Positions 35,344 to 43,299 of a stretch of 56,711 nucleotides of DNA are shown here, one piece after another (positions within the stretch are counted from its first letter, which is position 1; every line of letters begins with the position of its first letter). The notes below the pieces were generated by a model, which saw nothing but the letters and a program-made list of their open reading frames with translations, had not been told where the DNA came from and did not search any database. Origin of the DNA: Nostoc sp. FACHB-152 (GTDB lineage Bacteria; Cyanobacteriota; Cyanobacteriia; Cyanobacteriales; Nostocaceae); NCBI RefSeq assembly GCF_014697475.1, contig NZ_JACJRV010000047.1, forward strand, positions 1-56,711, read 5' to 3'. Both the position numbers and the translations under genes were made by a program.

Positions 35344-35391
35344 GGCAATAGGCAATGGGCAATAGGCAATAGGTAATAGGCAACAGGCAAC
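35344..35391. repeat. GGCAATA heptanucleotide repeats
   Basis: About seven tandem copies of GGCAATA with variants GGCAATG, GGTAATA and GGCAACA. Related arrays occur at 39568-39596 and, inverted, at 39719-39751. Typical STRR sequence of heterocystous cyanobacteria. Confidence 0.9.
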
Positions 35392-35413
35392 AGAAAAGAA
35401 GGCCGGTAACGAT

Positions 35414-35449
35414 GTACTGATTTTTTCAAAAACCAAATATGAGTTCTAT
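35414..35449 (-). repeat. Dispersed 36-bp repeat, copy 1
   Basis: Reverse complement begins ATAGAACTCATATTTGGTTT and ends AAAATCAGTAC. The same sequence occurs with few changes at 39375-39411 and 53578-53613 (plus strand). Confidence 0.8.
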
Positions 35450-35582
35450 AGAACTGTATTGGCTTATAAATCATCATTATTAGTCAGAATACGTTGACAA
35501 TACCGGAAATATTGGTATTTATTCCAACTTTTTTGGTATTGTCTTCTAAAGTTGACTCTACGTAATAATTTAAAAATTATCT

Positions 35583-36542
35583 ATGAGCAAGAAAAAATTT
35601 GTTACATGGATGGCTGGGGCAATTATTAGCTTAATAGTGGCGATCGCTTTCCCAACGTTAATTTCTGTACCAGTTACAGCACAGGCAGCACCGCCAACGC
35701 CCCAGTTTACAACAACCGTCACATCACCAAGTGCCACAGCAAGTTTGAGCGTTTACGCTGCGTCTAGTTTGTTAGAAGTGCTAACAGATTTAGAAAATGC
35801 CTACAACAATAGCACCAGCACACCGAAAATTAACTTTACGAATAGTCTAGATTCTTCCGGAATTTTGTTACAAAACATCAATTATGCACCAAACGAAACA
35901 GCTGGTATTCCTGATGTTTTCATTTCAGCAGCAACATCTCAGATGAACACGTTGCAAACTGCTGGGAAACTAGCTTCTGGTTGGCCGCAAAACATAGCTA
36001 GAAATAGGCTCGTCTTAATCAAACCTAATACATTTAATGCTCCTGCTCCCAAAGGCTCTACCGCGATTACGAATTTTAGTACACTGGTCAACAACTCATC
36101 TTCTAGAACTGGTATTCGCGGCATAGTTATAGGCAACCCCACAAGCGCCCCAGTCGGAGAGTATGCCCGTCAACTTTTAACTAACACCTCCAGTAGTTGT
36201 GGCGCAGGTACTTACAATACATTGCTGAATCGGCCAGTACCTAATAAATTGTATTTTGCTAGCAATGCACGTAACGTTTTAAGAGCAGTTGAAACTAAAA
36301 ACCTTGATGGTAATATCATTGATGCCGGTATAGTTTATGCAACCGATAAACAAGTTTCTACTCTCTCATCACAAGTAGGCTCATCTGCCCCTTCAAGCTG
36401 CCTCAGTACTCCCATTGTTTATCCAGAAGCTGTACTCAAAAGAACTAGAAGATCTACCTCTGCTAATGCCTTTGCTAACTTCCTTATTAATAATCAAGCA
36501 GCCAGAAATACTCTAACAAATCGTGGTTTTCTTCTACCTTAA
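35583..36542 (+). CDS. ModA-like exported substrate-binding protein (orphan)
   Basis: 319 residues, homologous to the ModA encoded at 43751 but longer. A signal peptide (about 1-35, ending TAQAAPP) without a lipobox cysteine makes it a soluble periplasmic protein. Shared blocks with ModA: LSVYAASSLLEVLTDLENAY, DVFISAATSQMNTLQTAGKL, NRLVLIKP, GNPTSAPVGEYARQLLT and STPIVYPEAVLKR. Extra loops contain two cysteines (SSSCGAGTYN and PSSCLSTP) that could form a disulfide, and the ligand pocket differs. No permease or ATPase gene is beside it. It may bind another oxyanion or share the ModBC transporter. Confidence 0.8.
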   Translation: MSKKKFVTWMAGAIISLIVAIAFPTLISVPVTAQAAPPTPQFTTTVTSPSATASLSVYAASSLLEVLTDLENAYNNSTSTPKINFTNSLDSSGILLQNINYAPNETAGIPDVFISAATSQMNTLQTAGKLASGWPQNIARNRLVLIKPNTFNAPAPKGSTAITNFSTLVNNSSSRTGIRGIVIGNPTSAPVGEYARQLLTNTSSSCGAGTYNTLLNRPVPNKLYFASNARNVLRAVETKNLDGNIIDAGIVYATDKQVSTLSSQVGSSAPSSCLSTPIVYPEAVLKRTRRSTSANAFANFLINNQAARNTLTNRGFLLP

Positions 36543-36636
36543 AAGCTGTATAAATTTCATAATTCTACAGATATTCACAGCATTTTTTCTATAACTTTTC
36601 TCTGCAAATAATTAGAGATATTCGGAATTACTTCTC

Positions 36637-37287
36637 ATGAAATTAACACACCCCTTGAAAGTAGTTGTGTCTGGTATCACCAGCACTGTTGTAAGTATTG
36701 CTTTTATTGCTGGTACTGGTATTTTTAAGGCACAAGCAGCAAATCTAGTGGTCAATGGAAAATTTACAGCAGATTCCCTATTAAACCCCAATGATTCTAC
36801 TCGGAATAATCCTTTTATTACAGGATGGTTTAATAGCACACAAAATGAAAGTTTATACACAAACTTTCTAGATAATTATACTGTTGATGATGCAGATCAA
36901 TCATCTTTGAGCGTGCGTCTTGCGGCATATCGCCCTGACTTTACTTATATTTCACAGAATTTAAATACTGTTATAGGTCAGAAATATAAATTGAGTTATT
37001 ACTTAGCTAATTCCGACGAAGACCAAAACAACACATTTCGGACTTATGTAGGCGGTAATTTGTTAGCTGAACAAGTTAATTTGCCTCTACAAGATTTTCA
37101 AAAATATGAGTATGATTTTGTCGCCACATCAAACTTTACTGAATTAAAATTTTCTAGTTATCAATTTTATGCTTGGTACAACTTAGATAATGTCAATGTC
37201 ACACCTGTACCTGAACCATCAATGATTGCTGGTATTGGAGTTTTAGTATTGATACCAATTTTACGTAAGCGCAAGCAAACAGCTTAG
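36637..37287 (+). CDS. PEP-CTERM sorting domain protein
   Basis: 216 residues. A signal peptide (about 1-34, ending IFKAQAAN) leads to a beta-sandwich domain of about 150 residues (LVVNGKFTADS, FITGWFNSTQN, YISQNLNTVIGQKYKLSYYL, LKFSSYQFYAWYNLDNVNV) that resembles DUF642/carbohydrate-binding folds. The C-terminus is a complete PEP-CTERM signal: VPEPSMIAGIGVLVLIPILRKRKQ (PEP motif, hydrophobic helix, basic end). Such proteins are thought to be processed by exosortase at the cell surface and tied to exopolysaccharide. It is followed by a strong terminator. Confidence 0.9.
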   Translation: MKLTHPLKVVVSGITSTVVSIAFIAGTGIFKAQAANLVVNGKFTADSLLNPNDSTRNNPFITGWFNSTQNESLYTNFLDNYTVDDADQSSLSVRLAAYRPDFTYISQNLNTVIGQKYKLSYYLANSDEDQNNTFRTYVGGNLLAEQVNLPLQDFQKYEYDFVATSNFTELKFSSYQFYAWYNLDNVNVTPVPEPSMIAGIGVLVLIPILRKRKQTA

Positions 37288-37294
37288 ACTTACT

Positions 37295-37319
37295 GGAGGA
37301 TTACTACTATCCTCCGTTT
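37295..37319 (+). terminator. Terminator of the PEP-CTERM gene
   Basis: GGAGGAT (37295-37301) pairs with ATCCTCC (37309-37315) around a 7-nt loop, followed by GTTTTCTGTT. It lies 8 nt after the stop codon. Confidence 0.85.
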
Positions 37320-37394
37320 TCTGTTGCAGAATCAGATGTACCAAGTCAAATTAACTACTTTATGTTTAAGCTAAAAGGCGAACAATTTTAGACT

Positions 37395-38579
37395 TCAGAC
37401 TTCAGACTTCATTTGGTTATCTAAGCGACGAAATAAATATAACCAAACTGGTAAAGAACTGTTAATCGCAATGAGTCTGACTAAATGACCTGTGGTCACA
37501 ATTTCCACATTATGATCTAAGGACAGGGAGACTAAAATCATTTCTGCGGAACCCCCTGGTGCTGTGACTAACAAACAAGTCAACCAGTCCCACGATGTTA
37601 AATGCATGGCTAGTATAGCAGCGATCGCTCCTGCAACCAGAGTCAAAACTACAGAGATAAGGGCATAACCTACAGTTCGTTTCCCAAAAGCAGGTTTTTC
37701 TCCCCAATACTCACCAATGGTAATTCCTAACAGCATTTGTCCCACTATATTAATTAATGGTTGAGGACTCAGGTGCATTTCACCCATAAAAGGTAGGCAA
37801 TGTAATAAAGAATTAAAAGCTATACCAATCAACAATGCGCCAAAAAAATCGCCGGCGGGAATTTTGAAGGCGATCGCCAAGTAAACTATTAATGCAGTTA
37901 ACAGCAAGGCTACGAATAGCAGTTCTAGCTGCGATCGCTCTAAACTGAGCAAAGTATATTTTATGGGAAGTGTTGCCGAATTCCAGTAATTACCAACTGC
38001 GCTTCTAGCAATGAAGGGAATTAGCAACACTACAGAAGTGACGCGAATTGCTTGCACTAACGCTACTAAGGTAACGTTTTTATTGTAATCTGCGGCAATT
38101 GATGACATAACTCCCACACCACCGGGAACTGTAGCCAGCATTGCTGTTAATAAGTTGGTTTTGCTGAAGCGGGAATAAAAATATCCAATACAGCTACCAC
38201 AAAGTAATAGAAATAAAGTCAGAACAATAAATATCGGAATCCCAGAAGCTAAATTAAAAAAATTACTATTGCTATTGGATAAACCAACCGTCAACCCGAC
38301 AAGTCCCATACCAACTTTTCGGGCAGTTCTGTTAGGTTTGGGCGTGTATTGATAAAATATGCGACATCCTTGAAGTATGACTGTACCTGCGGCAATACCA
38401 GCAAATATCCAAGCAATACCGCCAATGTGAAACTTTACCAAGCCTATACCTAGTGGTAATGCTAATAGCATTTCCAAAGCGAGAACAATTAGTTGGCGTA
38501 CAATTGGCTTTTGAGCAACAGTAAGGCTTTGATGGGAGGATTCCTCCTTATGGGCAATAAAACTAACAATTTGACTCAT
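37395..38579 (-). CDS. AbrB-family membrane transporter (AbrB duplication)
   Basis: 394 residues with roughly 10-11 hydrophobic segments. The protein has the internal duplication of COG3180: TAMLATVPGGVGVMSSIAAD in the first half and CLLVTAPGGSAEMILVSLSL in the second, each an amphipathic re-entrant-like block after GTVILQG or LLGITIGEYWG. Annotations of this family as AbrB transcription regulators are a naming accident; it is an integral membrane protein, possibly linked to ammonia or organic acid handling in other bacteria. Solitary gene, no substrate evidence here. Confidence 0.85.
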   Translation of the reverse strand: MSQIVSFIAHKEESSHQSLTVAQKPIVRQLIVLALEMLLALPLGIGLVKFHIGGIAWIFAGIAAGTVILQGCRIFYQYTPKPNRTARKVGMGLVGLTVGLSNSNSNFFNLASGIPIFIVLTLFLLLCGSCIGYFYSRFSKTNLLTAMLATVPGGVGVMSSIAADYNKNVTLVALVQAIRVTSVVLLIPFIARSAVGNYWNSATLPIKYTLLSLERSQLELLFVALLLTALIVYLAIAFKIPAGDFFGALLIGIAFNSLLHCLPFMGEMHLSPQPLINIVGQMLLGITIGEYWGEKPAFGKRTVGYALISVVLTLVAGAIAAILAMHLTSWDWLTCLLVTAPGGSAEMILVSLSLDHNVEIVTTGHLVRLIAINSSLPVWLYLFRRLDNQMKSEV

Positions 38580-38712
38580 TGATACAATTTTTTAAATTAA
38601 TTTAACTATTTACATAATTTCCGGCGATCGCATGACAGCACTATTAATAAAATTTAAACATAAGATTAAGTTTTGTTGCCATATAAAAAAATTATCTAAA
38701 TCACAATAAATA

Positions 38713-38734
38713 GTAGGAAACATTTGTTTCCTAC
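38713..38734 (-). terminator. Hairpin after the 114-codon hypothetical gene
   Basis: GTAGGAAAC (38713-38721) pairs perfectly with GTTTCCTAC (38726-38734) with a 4-nt loop; on the minus strand TATTTATTGTGATTT follows. It lies 53 nt after the stop of the gene at 38787. Confidence 0.7.
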
Positions 38735-38786
38735 AGATAAATTATGTTTCTCATGGAATTTTTAGCTGAGAAACCGCAAATAGCCT

Positions 38787-39125
38787 TTAGTCTTCATCCA
38801 ATGGGGGGAAAGCTTCCTCGAATTGCCACAATTCATCCTTATATTGGAGAAACCAATTACGAGTTGCGATAGTTAATTGTTCCCAAATAATTGTCCCTGG
38901 AATATCAGGGCAAGCATATCGATATTGTTGACCAAGCAATCTTAAATTTTCCTCTACGTCAACAGGAATACCAAACTCTTGCCAGTCAACTTCTATATAT
39001 CTTCCTGAAATTCCTGCTGCGGGGTCAAAAATTAATTGTGCAGCCCTAATTAAATCAGCAAAGTGGCGTGGTTTAAGGTCAGATATCTGCTGAATCTGAA
39101 GCGATTCGTTATAGTCTTGAGACAT
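38787..39125 (-). CDS. Conserved-looking hypothetical protein
   Basis: 112 residues from the ATG at 39125 (a GTG two codons upstream also opens the frame). It is acidic and soluble, with no signal peptide, no membrane helix and no motif I recognise. It has a regular pattern of helices (LKPRHFADLIRAAQLIF, PVDVEENLRLLGQQYR) and many aromatics near the C-terminus (ATRNWFLQYKDELWQFEEAF). Proper codon use and its own terminator argue that it is real. Function unknown. Confidence 0.6.
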   Translation of the reverse strand: MSQDYNESLQIQQISDLKPRHFADLIRAAQLIFDPAAGISGRYIEVDWQEFGIPVDVEENLRLLGQQYRYACPDIPGTIIWEQLTIATRNWFLQYKDELWQFEEAFPPLDED

Positions 39126-39454
39126 TTTCACTGGAGTTAAAAAAGTTTACCATTTCAGGAAATTACTGCCAGAGATTACTATCCCAATAGCTCTAGTTTA
39201 GCGCAAAGTATATAGAGCCTATCTTAATCAATTTTGACTTACTTAATATTTATGAATTATCTAACTCAGGATATAAATTTAGAGTAATAATTTACTCATG
39301 ATTGACGGTATCAAATATTAATAAATTTGCTAAATCGTTACTCATGTCTCTTATGCTACTTGATTTAGCTAGCTATAGGACTCATATTTGATTTTTGAAA
39401 AAAATCCGTACATTCTTAACTGCCTTCTTTGCAAGCATTTTGGAGGTAATAACT
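39126..39454. other. Spacer with a dispersed repeat copy
   Basis: 329 nt of AT-rich sequence. It contains copy 2 of the dispersed 36-bp repeat (39375-39411) shortly before a small gene. No other feature recognised. Confidence 0.5.
39375..39411 (+). repeat. Dispersed 36-bp repeat, copy 2
   Basis: Begins ATAGGACTCATATTTGATTT and ends AAATCCGTAC. It matches 53578-53613 directly and 35414-35449 inverted. It ends 43 nt before the small membrane protein gene. Confidence 0.8.
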
Positions 39455-39556
39455 ATGATGACAGCATTTTGGTTATTAGTTTTTGGTTTTATTTGGCTTG
39501 TTGGCTTATCTCTAATAGCAGAAATTTGGTTTGCTGAAGAAGAAGAGCAAATGTAA
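39455..39556 (+). CDS. 33-residue single-helix membrane protein
   Basis: Reads MMTAFWLLVFGFIWLVGLSL followed by IAEIWFAEEEEQM. One strongly hydrophobic helix of about 22 residues and a short, very acidic tail (AEEEEQ). TGGAGGTAATAACT before the double ATG gives a near-consensus ribosome site 8-12 nt away, the best in this region, and it ends with a normal stop. It resembles in size the small subunits of photosynthetic or respiratory complexes but matches none that I know. Which ATG is used is uncertain. Confidence 0.6.
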   Translation: MMTAFWLLVFGFIWLVGLSLIAEIWFAEEEEQM

Positions 39557-39567
39557 GCTGCTTAGGG

Positions 39568-39751
39568 CAGGCAATAGGGAATAGGCAACAGGCAATAGTA
39601 ATAAAATCCTTCCTGAAACCTGGATTAGTAGCACCATTATTTCTTGATGAGCAGAAGTAAAACATTTATTTCTCATCCTTCCCGTCTCGAAATATACATT
39701 TTAGGGATTTCCAACCCATAACCTATTGCCTATTGCCCATTGCCTATTCCC
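39568..39751. repeat. GGCAATA-type repeats in inverted arrangement
   Basis: GGCAGGCAATAGGGAATAGG (from 39566) and CCTATTGCCTATTGCCCATT (39722-39741) are inverted copies of the same heptanucleotide, so the spacer between the 33-residue gene and the Lin0512 gene can fold into a hairpin of roughly 180 nt. Confidence 0.7.
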
Positions 39752-39804
39752 TTCTTTAATTGCCCAATTGAGCGATAAAGTGAAAAGTGGAATATTCCTA
39801 GGAG

Positions 39805-40176
39805 ATGGCTGTGGGGCGTAAACGCTTAGTAATTGAGATGGGGATGGGTGTAGATCAGCACGGACAGGAACCCACTGTAGCGGCTGCAAGAGCGGTACGA
39901 AATGCGATCGCTCATAATGCTTTACCAGGAGTCTGGGAAGTTGCTGGTTTAAATGATCCTAATGAGATGATTGTCGAAGTTCAAGTCGCAGTCCCCTATC
40001 CTGAACAAGTCAGAACAGATGAAGTTTTAGCTGTACTACCTTTTGGTCGCAAAACTATCACTGTTGAGTCTGGAGGAATGGTTGTTCAAGGACGTGCTAT
40101 TCCCTCTCTCAATGATAAAAACGATGAGATGTTAATTGCGATCGCGGCTGTGACTGTCTTAGTTGAAAATGACTGA
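39805..40176 (+). CDS. Lin0512 family protein
   Basis: 123 residues of the Lin0512 family. It shows the family marks KRLVIEMGMGVDQHGQEPTVAAARAVRNAI, then VQVAVPYPEQV, VLAVLPFGRKTITVESGGMVV and NDEMLIAIAAVTVLVE. It is a small soluble alpha/beta protein with no demonstrated activity. It converges with the next gene (13-nt gap). Confidence 0.85.
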   Translation: MAVGRKRLVIEMGMGVDQHGQEPTVAAARAVRNAIAHNALPGVWEVAGLNDPNEMIVEVQVAVPYPEQVRTDEVLAVLPFGRKTITVESGGMVVQGRAIPSLNDKNDEMLIAIAAVTVLVEND

Positions 40177-40189
40177 AATTTATCTAAAC

Positions 40190-40465
40190 TTACTTTTCAG
40201 ATTTTTCACTATCCTCAACAGAACTAGAAATTGCAGCTAGGGGTTGGGTGGAAGCATCTAGCTGTGTTGTTTCTAGTGACGCAGTTGATGCAGTCATGGA
40301 AGTGTCGCTGAAGTAATAACCAACAAACTTGTCGTAGTTAGAAGCAACGGCTAAAAATGCTCCACCTAAAATATAAATGGGTAATGGTAGAGAAAAGTCT
40401 TTTAACCAGTCAAACAGTTCTGCTAACGCAAACAGTAGCACAAAGCACGCAAGCCAAACTCTCAT
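40190..40465 (-). CDS. Small membrane protein of unknown function
   Basis: 91 residues from the ATG at 40465, preceded by AAGGATG at a suitable distance (an in-frame upstream start would add 7 residues). Two hydrophobic segments (MRVWLACFVLLFALAELFDWL and LPLPIYILGGAFLAVASNY) make a hairpin, followed by a polar, Ser/Thr-rich tail of about 40 residues ending VEDSEKSEK. Similar two-helix proteins are common in cyanobacteria. No role can be proposed. Confidence 0.65.
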   Translation of the reverse strand: MRVWLACFVLLFALAELFDWLKDFSLPLPIYILGGAFLAVASNYDKFVGYYFSDTSMTASTASLETTQLDASTQPLAAISSSVEDSEKSEK

Positions 40466-40532
40466 GTTTTCATCCTTTGTTACCAAGCAACTCTACTAGT
40501 TTACTAATAGAGTCTATCTTCCGCATTTTAGA

Positions 40533-42695
40533 TTAGGCGATCGCTAAATTAGATAAGTTACCTTTATATCCACTAATCTCAATCACCGCATCTGTGAGGG
40601 CAGAAAAACCCTTAGTATCATCATTAAGCGCGAGAAAAGTTCGCTGATGATTATCTGTAGCTAAAATAAAAGTTGCTGCACCTTTAGCTGCAAAAGCAGT
40701 TGCAGTTAATACCTTTTCTACATCTGACAAATTCAGACTCGTAACAGTACCAAGTTGAACCACATTGCCAGCTGAAACCTTATTCACACCATCAATTTTA
40801 TCTTGGTCAATGTTGAGATCAGTAATCCTATCAAAGCGGGGCAACAAGGAATCACTCAAGCTGCTAAACACGAATTTATCAGCACCATGACCACCTATAA
40901 GGATATCACCACCAGCACCACCATTAAGTGTGTCACAACCTTTGCCACCAACTAGTTTGTCATTTCCAGCTAATCCCAAGAGTTTGTCGTTGCCGTTTTT
41001 GCCGACAATATGATCATTGCCTACATTACCTCTAAGGGTATCTTTGCAGTTGCCTCCATACAAGGTTTTACCCTGTACAGTTCCTTCTTTGGTAGTCTGG
41101 CTAATCAATTTTCCCTTGGTATCATACAAATAACTGGCAACTGCATCAATGATGCCATCACCGTTATTGTCTATATCTGCGGAAATCAACTTACCATTGG
41201 CATTGTAATTGTAAGTCGTAATTTCGTTACCAATGCCATCATTATTTTTATCTACTACTTGGGCAGTTAGTTTGCCTTGAGTATCGTAGCTGTAAGCAAC
41301 CACCTCGTCAACAAGGCGATCGCGATTATTATCAATCTCCTGTGATTTCAGCTTGCCGCTAAAATCGTAGATGTAAGTGCCAACTGCATCAATTACACCA
41401 TCATTGTTCTTGTCATAGCTGGCGGTTGTGCGTCCATAAGTATAGGTAGAGATGTCGATAGAATCAGCAATTCCATCGCCGTTTGTGTCAGAACTATAAG
41501 ATGTCTCGTTACCGTAAATATCATAAGTACGGGTAAAGACTCGCTCAACTATGCCATCGCCGTTATCATCATAGCTAGTTGATGTCTCATTACCCTTGGC
41601 ATCATAAGTATAGGTAGTGATAGAACTATACTTAGTGTCGCCATCATAATATTCAGAGCTAGAAGATGTCTTATTTTCATCGCTATCATAAGTATTGCTA
41701 AAGACGCGATCAACTATGCCATCACCGTCTTCGTCAATATTTTCTGATGTTTGATTACCCTTGGCATCATAAGTATAGGTGTAGACTCGTTCAGCTTTGC
41801 GATCACCATCATCATCATAGCTAGAGGATGTCACCTTACCATTTTCGTCATAAGTAGAAGTGGAGATTTCATCAAATATGCCGTTACCGTTTCTGTCAAT
41901 ACTTTCAGATGTCCGGTTGCCTTTAGTATCATAAGTAGAGGTTTTGACATAATCAATAATGCCATCATCCGCATAATCAATGCTTTCTGATGTTTGGTTG
42001 CCGTTGGCATCATAAGTATATGTCGTGACCGAAACATCATTATTCTCGCCTTTGTAGTCAACCTTTTGAGAAATTAAGTTGCCGTTGACATCATAGTTAT
42101 AACTAGTGATGCTATCAAAAGCCTCACCAACGGTGTCATAGTTTTGGTTTATCAGCTTGCCGTTGGCATTGTAAGTATAGGTAGTGACAGAATCTAATAA
42201 AGGAGGGCTGGTTTCACCAGCATAAACTTGTGCATCAATTATATCGTTGCCATTATACTCATATCTTTCAGATGTTTTGTTCCCGTTGGCATCATAAGTA
42301 GTAGTGTAGAATCGTTCAGCGATGCCATCGCCGTTGGTGTCAAAACTTTCAAATGTTTTGTTACCTTTAGCATCATAAATATAAGTGTAGACTTGCTCAA
42401 CAATGCCGTTGTCGTCGTAGTAAAAAGTTTTAGATATCCGGTTGCCATTGACATCATAGGTATAGGTGTTGGTAGTATCAGCTATACCGTCGCTGTTGTA
42501 GTCATGGCTATAAGATGTGCGGTTGCCATCGACATCATAGGTATAGGTTTCAGTATCGTTGTAGTAATACTTTTTGGATGTTGCGTTATAGGTGTAGGTA
42601 ATAACTGAGTCTGTTATCCCATCACTATTGTTGTCTACTTTCTCAGATATCAGCTTACCATCAGCATCATAAGTATAAGTTGTGGTTGAGGTCAT
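40533..42695 (-). CDS. Giant-repeat RTX protein with YD/EF-hand hybrid repeats
   Basis: 720 residues, no signal peptide. Residues 1 to about 540 are some 20 tandem repeats of about 27 residues. Each joins a YD-like strand (TYTYDANGNxTS) to a calcium-loop-like segment (DxNGDGIxD, the D-x-N/D-x-D/N-G spacing of EF-hand and dockerin loops). Residues about 545-600 are hemolysin-type calcium repeats (GNDKLLGLAGNDKLVGGKGC, DTLNGGAGGDILIGGHGADK), then a C-terminal region (DRITDLNIDQDKIDG to GNLSNLAIA) typical of type I-secreted RTX proteins. AGGA stands 10 nt before the ATG. It is probably exported by a TolC-linked ABC system and folds on meeting external calcium. No enzyme domain, so a structural or adhesive role is likely. 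Confidence 0.85.
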   Translation of the reverse strand: MTSTTTYTYDADGKLISEKVDNNSDGITDSVITYTYNATSKKYYYNDTETYTYDVDGNRTSYSHDYNSDGIADTTNTYTYDVNGNRISKTFYYDDNGIVEQVYTYIYDAKGNKTFESFDTNGDGIAERFYTTTYDANGNKTSERYEYNGNDIIDAQVYAGETSPPLLDSVTTYTYNANGKLINQNYDTVGEAFDSITSYNYDVNGNLISQKVDYKGENNDVSVTTYTYDANGNQTSESIDYADDGIIDYVKTSTYDTKGNRTSESIDRNGNGIFDEISTSTYDENGKVTSSSYDDDGDRKAERVYTYTYDAKGNQTSENIDEDGDGIVDRVFSNTYDSDENKTSSSSEYYDGDTKYSSITTYTYDAKGNETSTSYDDNGDGIVERVFTRTYDIYGNETSYSSDTNGDGIADSIDISTYTYGRTTASYDKNNDGVIDAVGTYIYDFSGKLKSQEIDNNRDRLVDEVVAYSYDTQGKLTAQVVDKNNDGIGNEITTYNYNANGKLISADIDNNGDGIIDAVASYLYDTKGKLISQTTKEGTVQGKTLYGGNCKDTLRGNVGNDHIVGKNGNDKLLGLAGNDKLVGGKGCDTLNGGAGGDILIGGHGADKFVFSSLSDSLLPRFDRITDLNIDQDKIDGVNKVSAGNVVQLGTVTSLNLSDVEKVLTATAFAAKGAATFILATDNHQRTFLALNDDTKGFSALTDAVIEISGYKGNLSNLAIA
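41080..42690 (-). repeat. About 20 coding tandem repeats of about 81 bp
   Basis: The period is close to 81 bp (27 codons), with occasional insertions (for example around residues 150-165) and degenerate units. Most units keep the codons for YDANGN and DGI. The DNA units are diverged, so the array is old rather than newly expanded. Confidence 0.8.
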
Positions 42696-42878
42696 AAGCT
42701 TATATTCCTGAATAAGGAAAGAAGGGAAAGCTACATCTTGAAATCTCCTAATAATTATGGTATTTTCTCTAACTCTATTGCGAACAATTTTTGTGCTAGT
42801 AGATAACTAGTAACAGCAAAAAGGCTATATAGTACGCAGATTGTATAATACCTGCTGTTGACTGAAATACATAAAAGA

Positions 42879-42908
42879 AAAGGCTCAAGTATTACTACTT
42901 GAGCCTTT
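42879..42908 (-). terminator. Terminator of the RRM protein gene
   Basis: The 13 bases AAAGGCTCAAGTA (42879-42891) pair perfectly with 42896-42908 around a 4-nt loop. On the minus strand the hairpin is followed by TCTTTTATG. It begins 28 nt after the stop codon. This is the clearest terminator in the window. Confidence 0.92.
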
Positions 42909-42936
42909 GCTAAATTAAATTAATTAGCTGATGAAC

Positions 42937-43254
42937 TTAGTAGCGGTTACGGTTGCCGTAGCCACCACCACGATTACCACCACCACCACCACCATAAGAA
43001 GAACCACGCTCTTCTCTAGGCTTGGCTTTATTGACTTTGAGGTCACGACCCATCCACTCTGCACCATCTAGTGCATCAATGGCTGCTGTTTCTTCAGCAT
43101 CGGAACTCATCTCTACAAAGGCAAAGCCGCGCACACGACCTGTTTCGCGGTCTGTGGGTATCTGAATGCGCTTTACAGAACCATATTCTGCAAAAACATT
43201 GTTTAGCGCATCTTGTGTAACTTCGTAAGAGAGGTTACCTACATAAATTGACAT
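42937..43254 (-). CDS. RRM-type RNA-binding protein (cyanobacterial Rbp)
   Basis: 105 residues: one RNA recognition motif (1-80) with RNP2 IYVGNLSY at the N-terminus and RNP1 RGFAFVEM, followed by a glycine-rich tail (GGGGGGNRGGGYGNRNRY). This is the cold-inducible Rbp type of cyanobacteria, cytoplasmic proteins that bind U-rich RNA and have been tied to thylakoid mRNA location and cold adaptation. Genes of this group often have a long regulated 5' leader; here inverted repeats lie in front (43265-43299). The terminator is strong. Confidence 0.95.
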   Translation of the reverse strand: MSIYVGNLSYEVTQDALNNVFAEYGSVKRIQIPTDRETGRVRGFAFVEMSSDAEETAAIDALDGAEWMGRDLKVNKAKPREERGSSYGGGGGGNRGGGYGNRNRY

Positions 43255-43264
43255 AAATAGTTAT

Positions 43265-43299
43265 CCGAAATCGCAAGTTTGCAGAGATTTAGATTTCGG
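43265..43299 (-). promoter_or_regulatory. Nested inverted repeats in the rbp leader
   Basis: CCGAAATC (43265-43272) pairs with GATTTCGG (43292-43299), and GCAA/TTGC (43273-43276, 43279-43282) lies inside. The structure begins 10 nt upstream of the start codon on the minus strand. It could be part of a temperature-sensitive leader, as known for cyanobacterial rbp genes, but this is only inferred. Confidence 0.45.

Noticed and set aside
35340-35395. GGCAATA array considered as a CRISPR remnant
   Set aside because: Units are 7 bp in direct tandem without spacers; this is an STRR.
37395-38579. AbrB name suggesting a transcription regulator
   Set aside because: The protein is hydrophobic throughout with the duplicated membrane blocks of COG3180; no DNA-binding domain.
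41010-42608. Plus-strand frames antisense to the RTX gene (Ile/Val-rich)
   Set aside because: They arise from the repeated codons of the minus-strand gene and have no starts or ribosome sites of their own.
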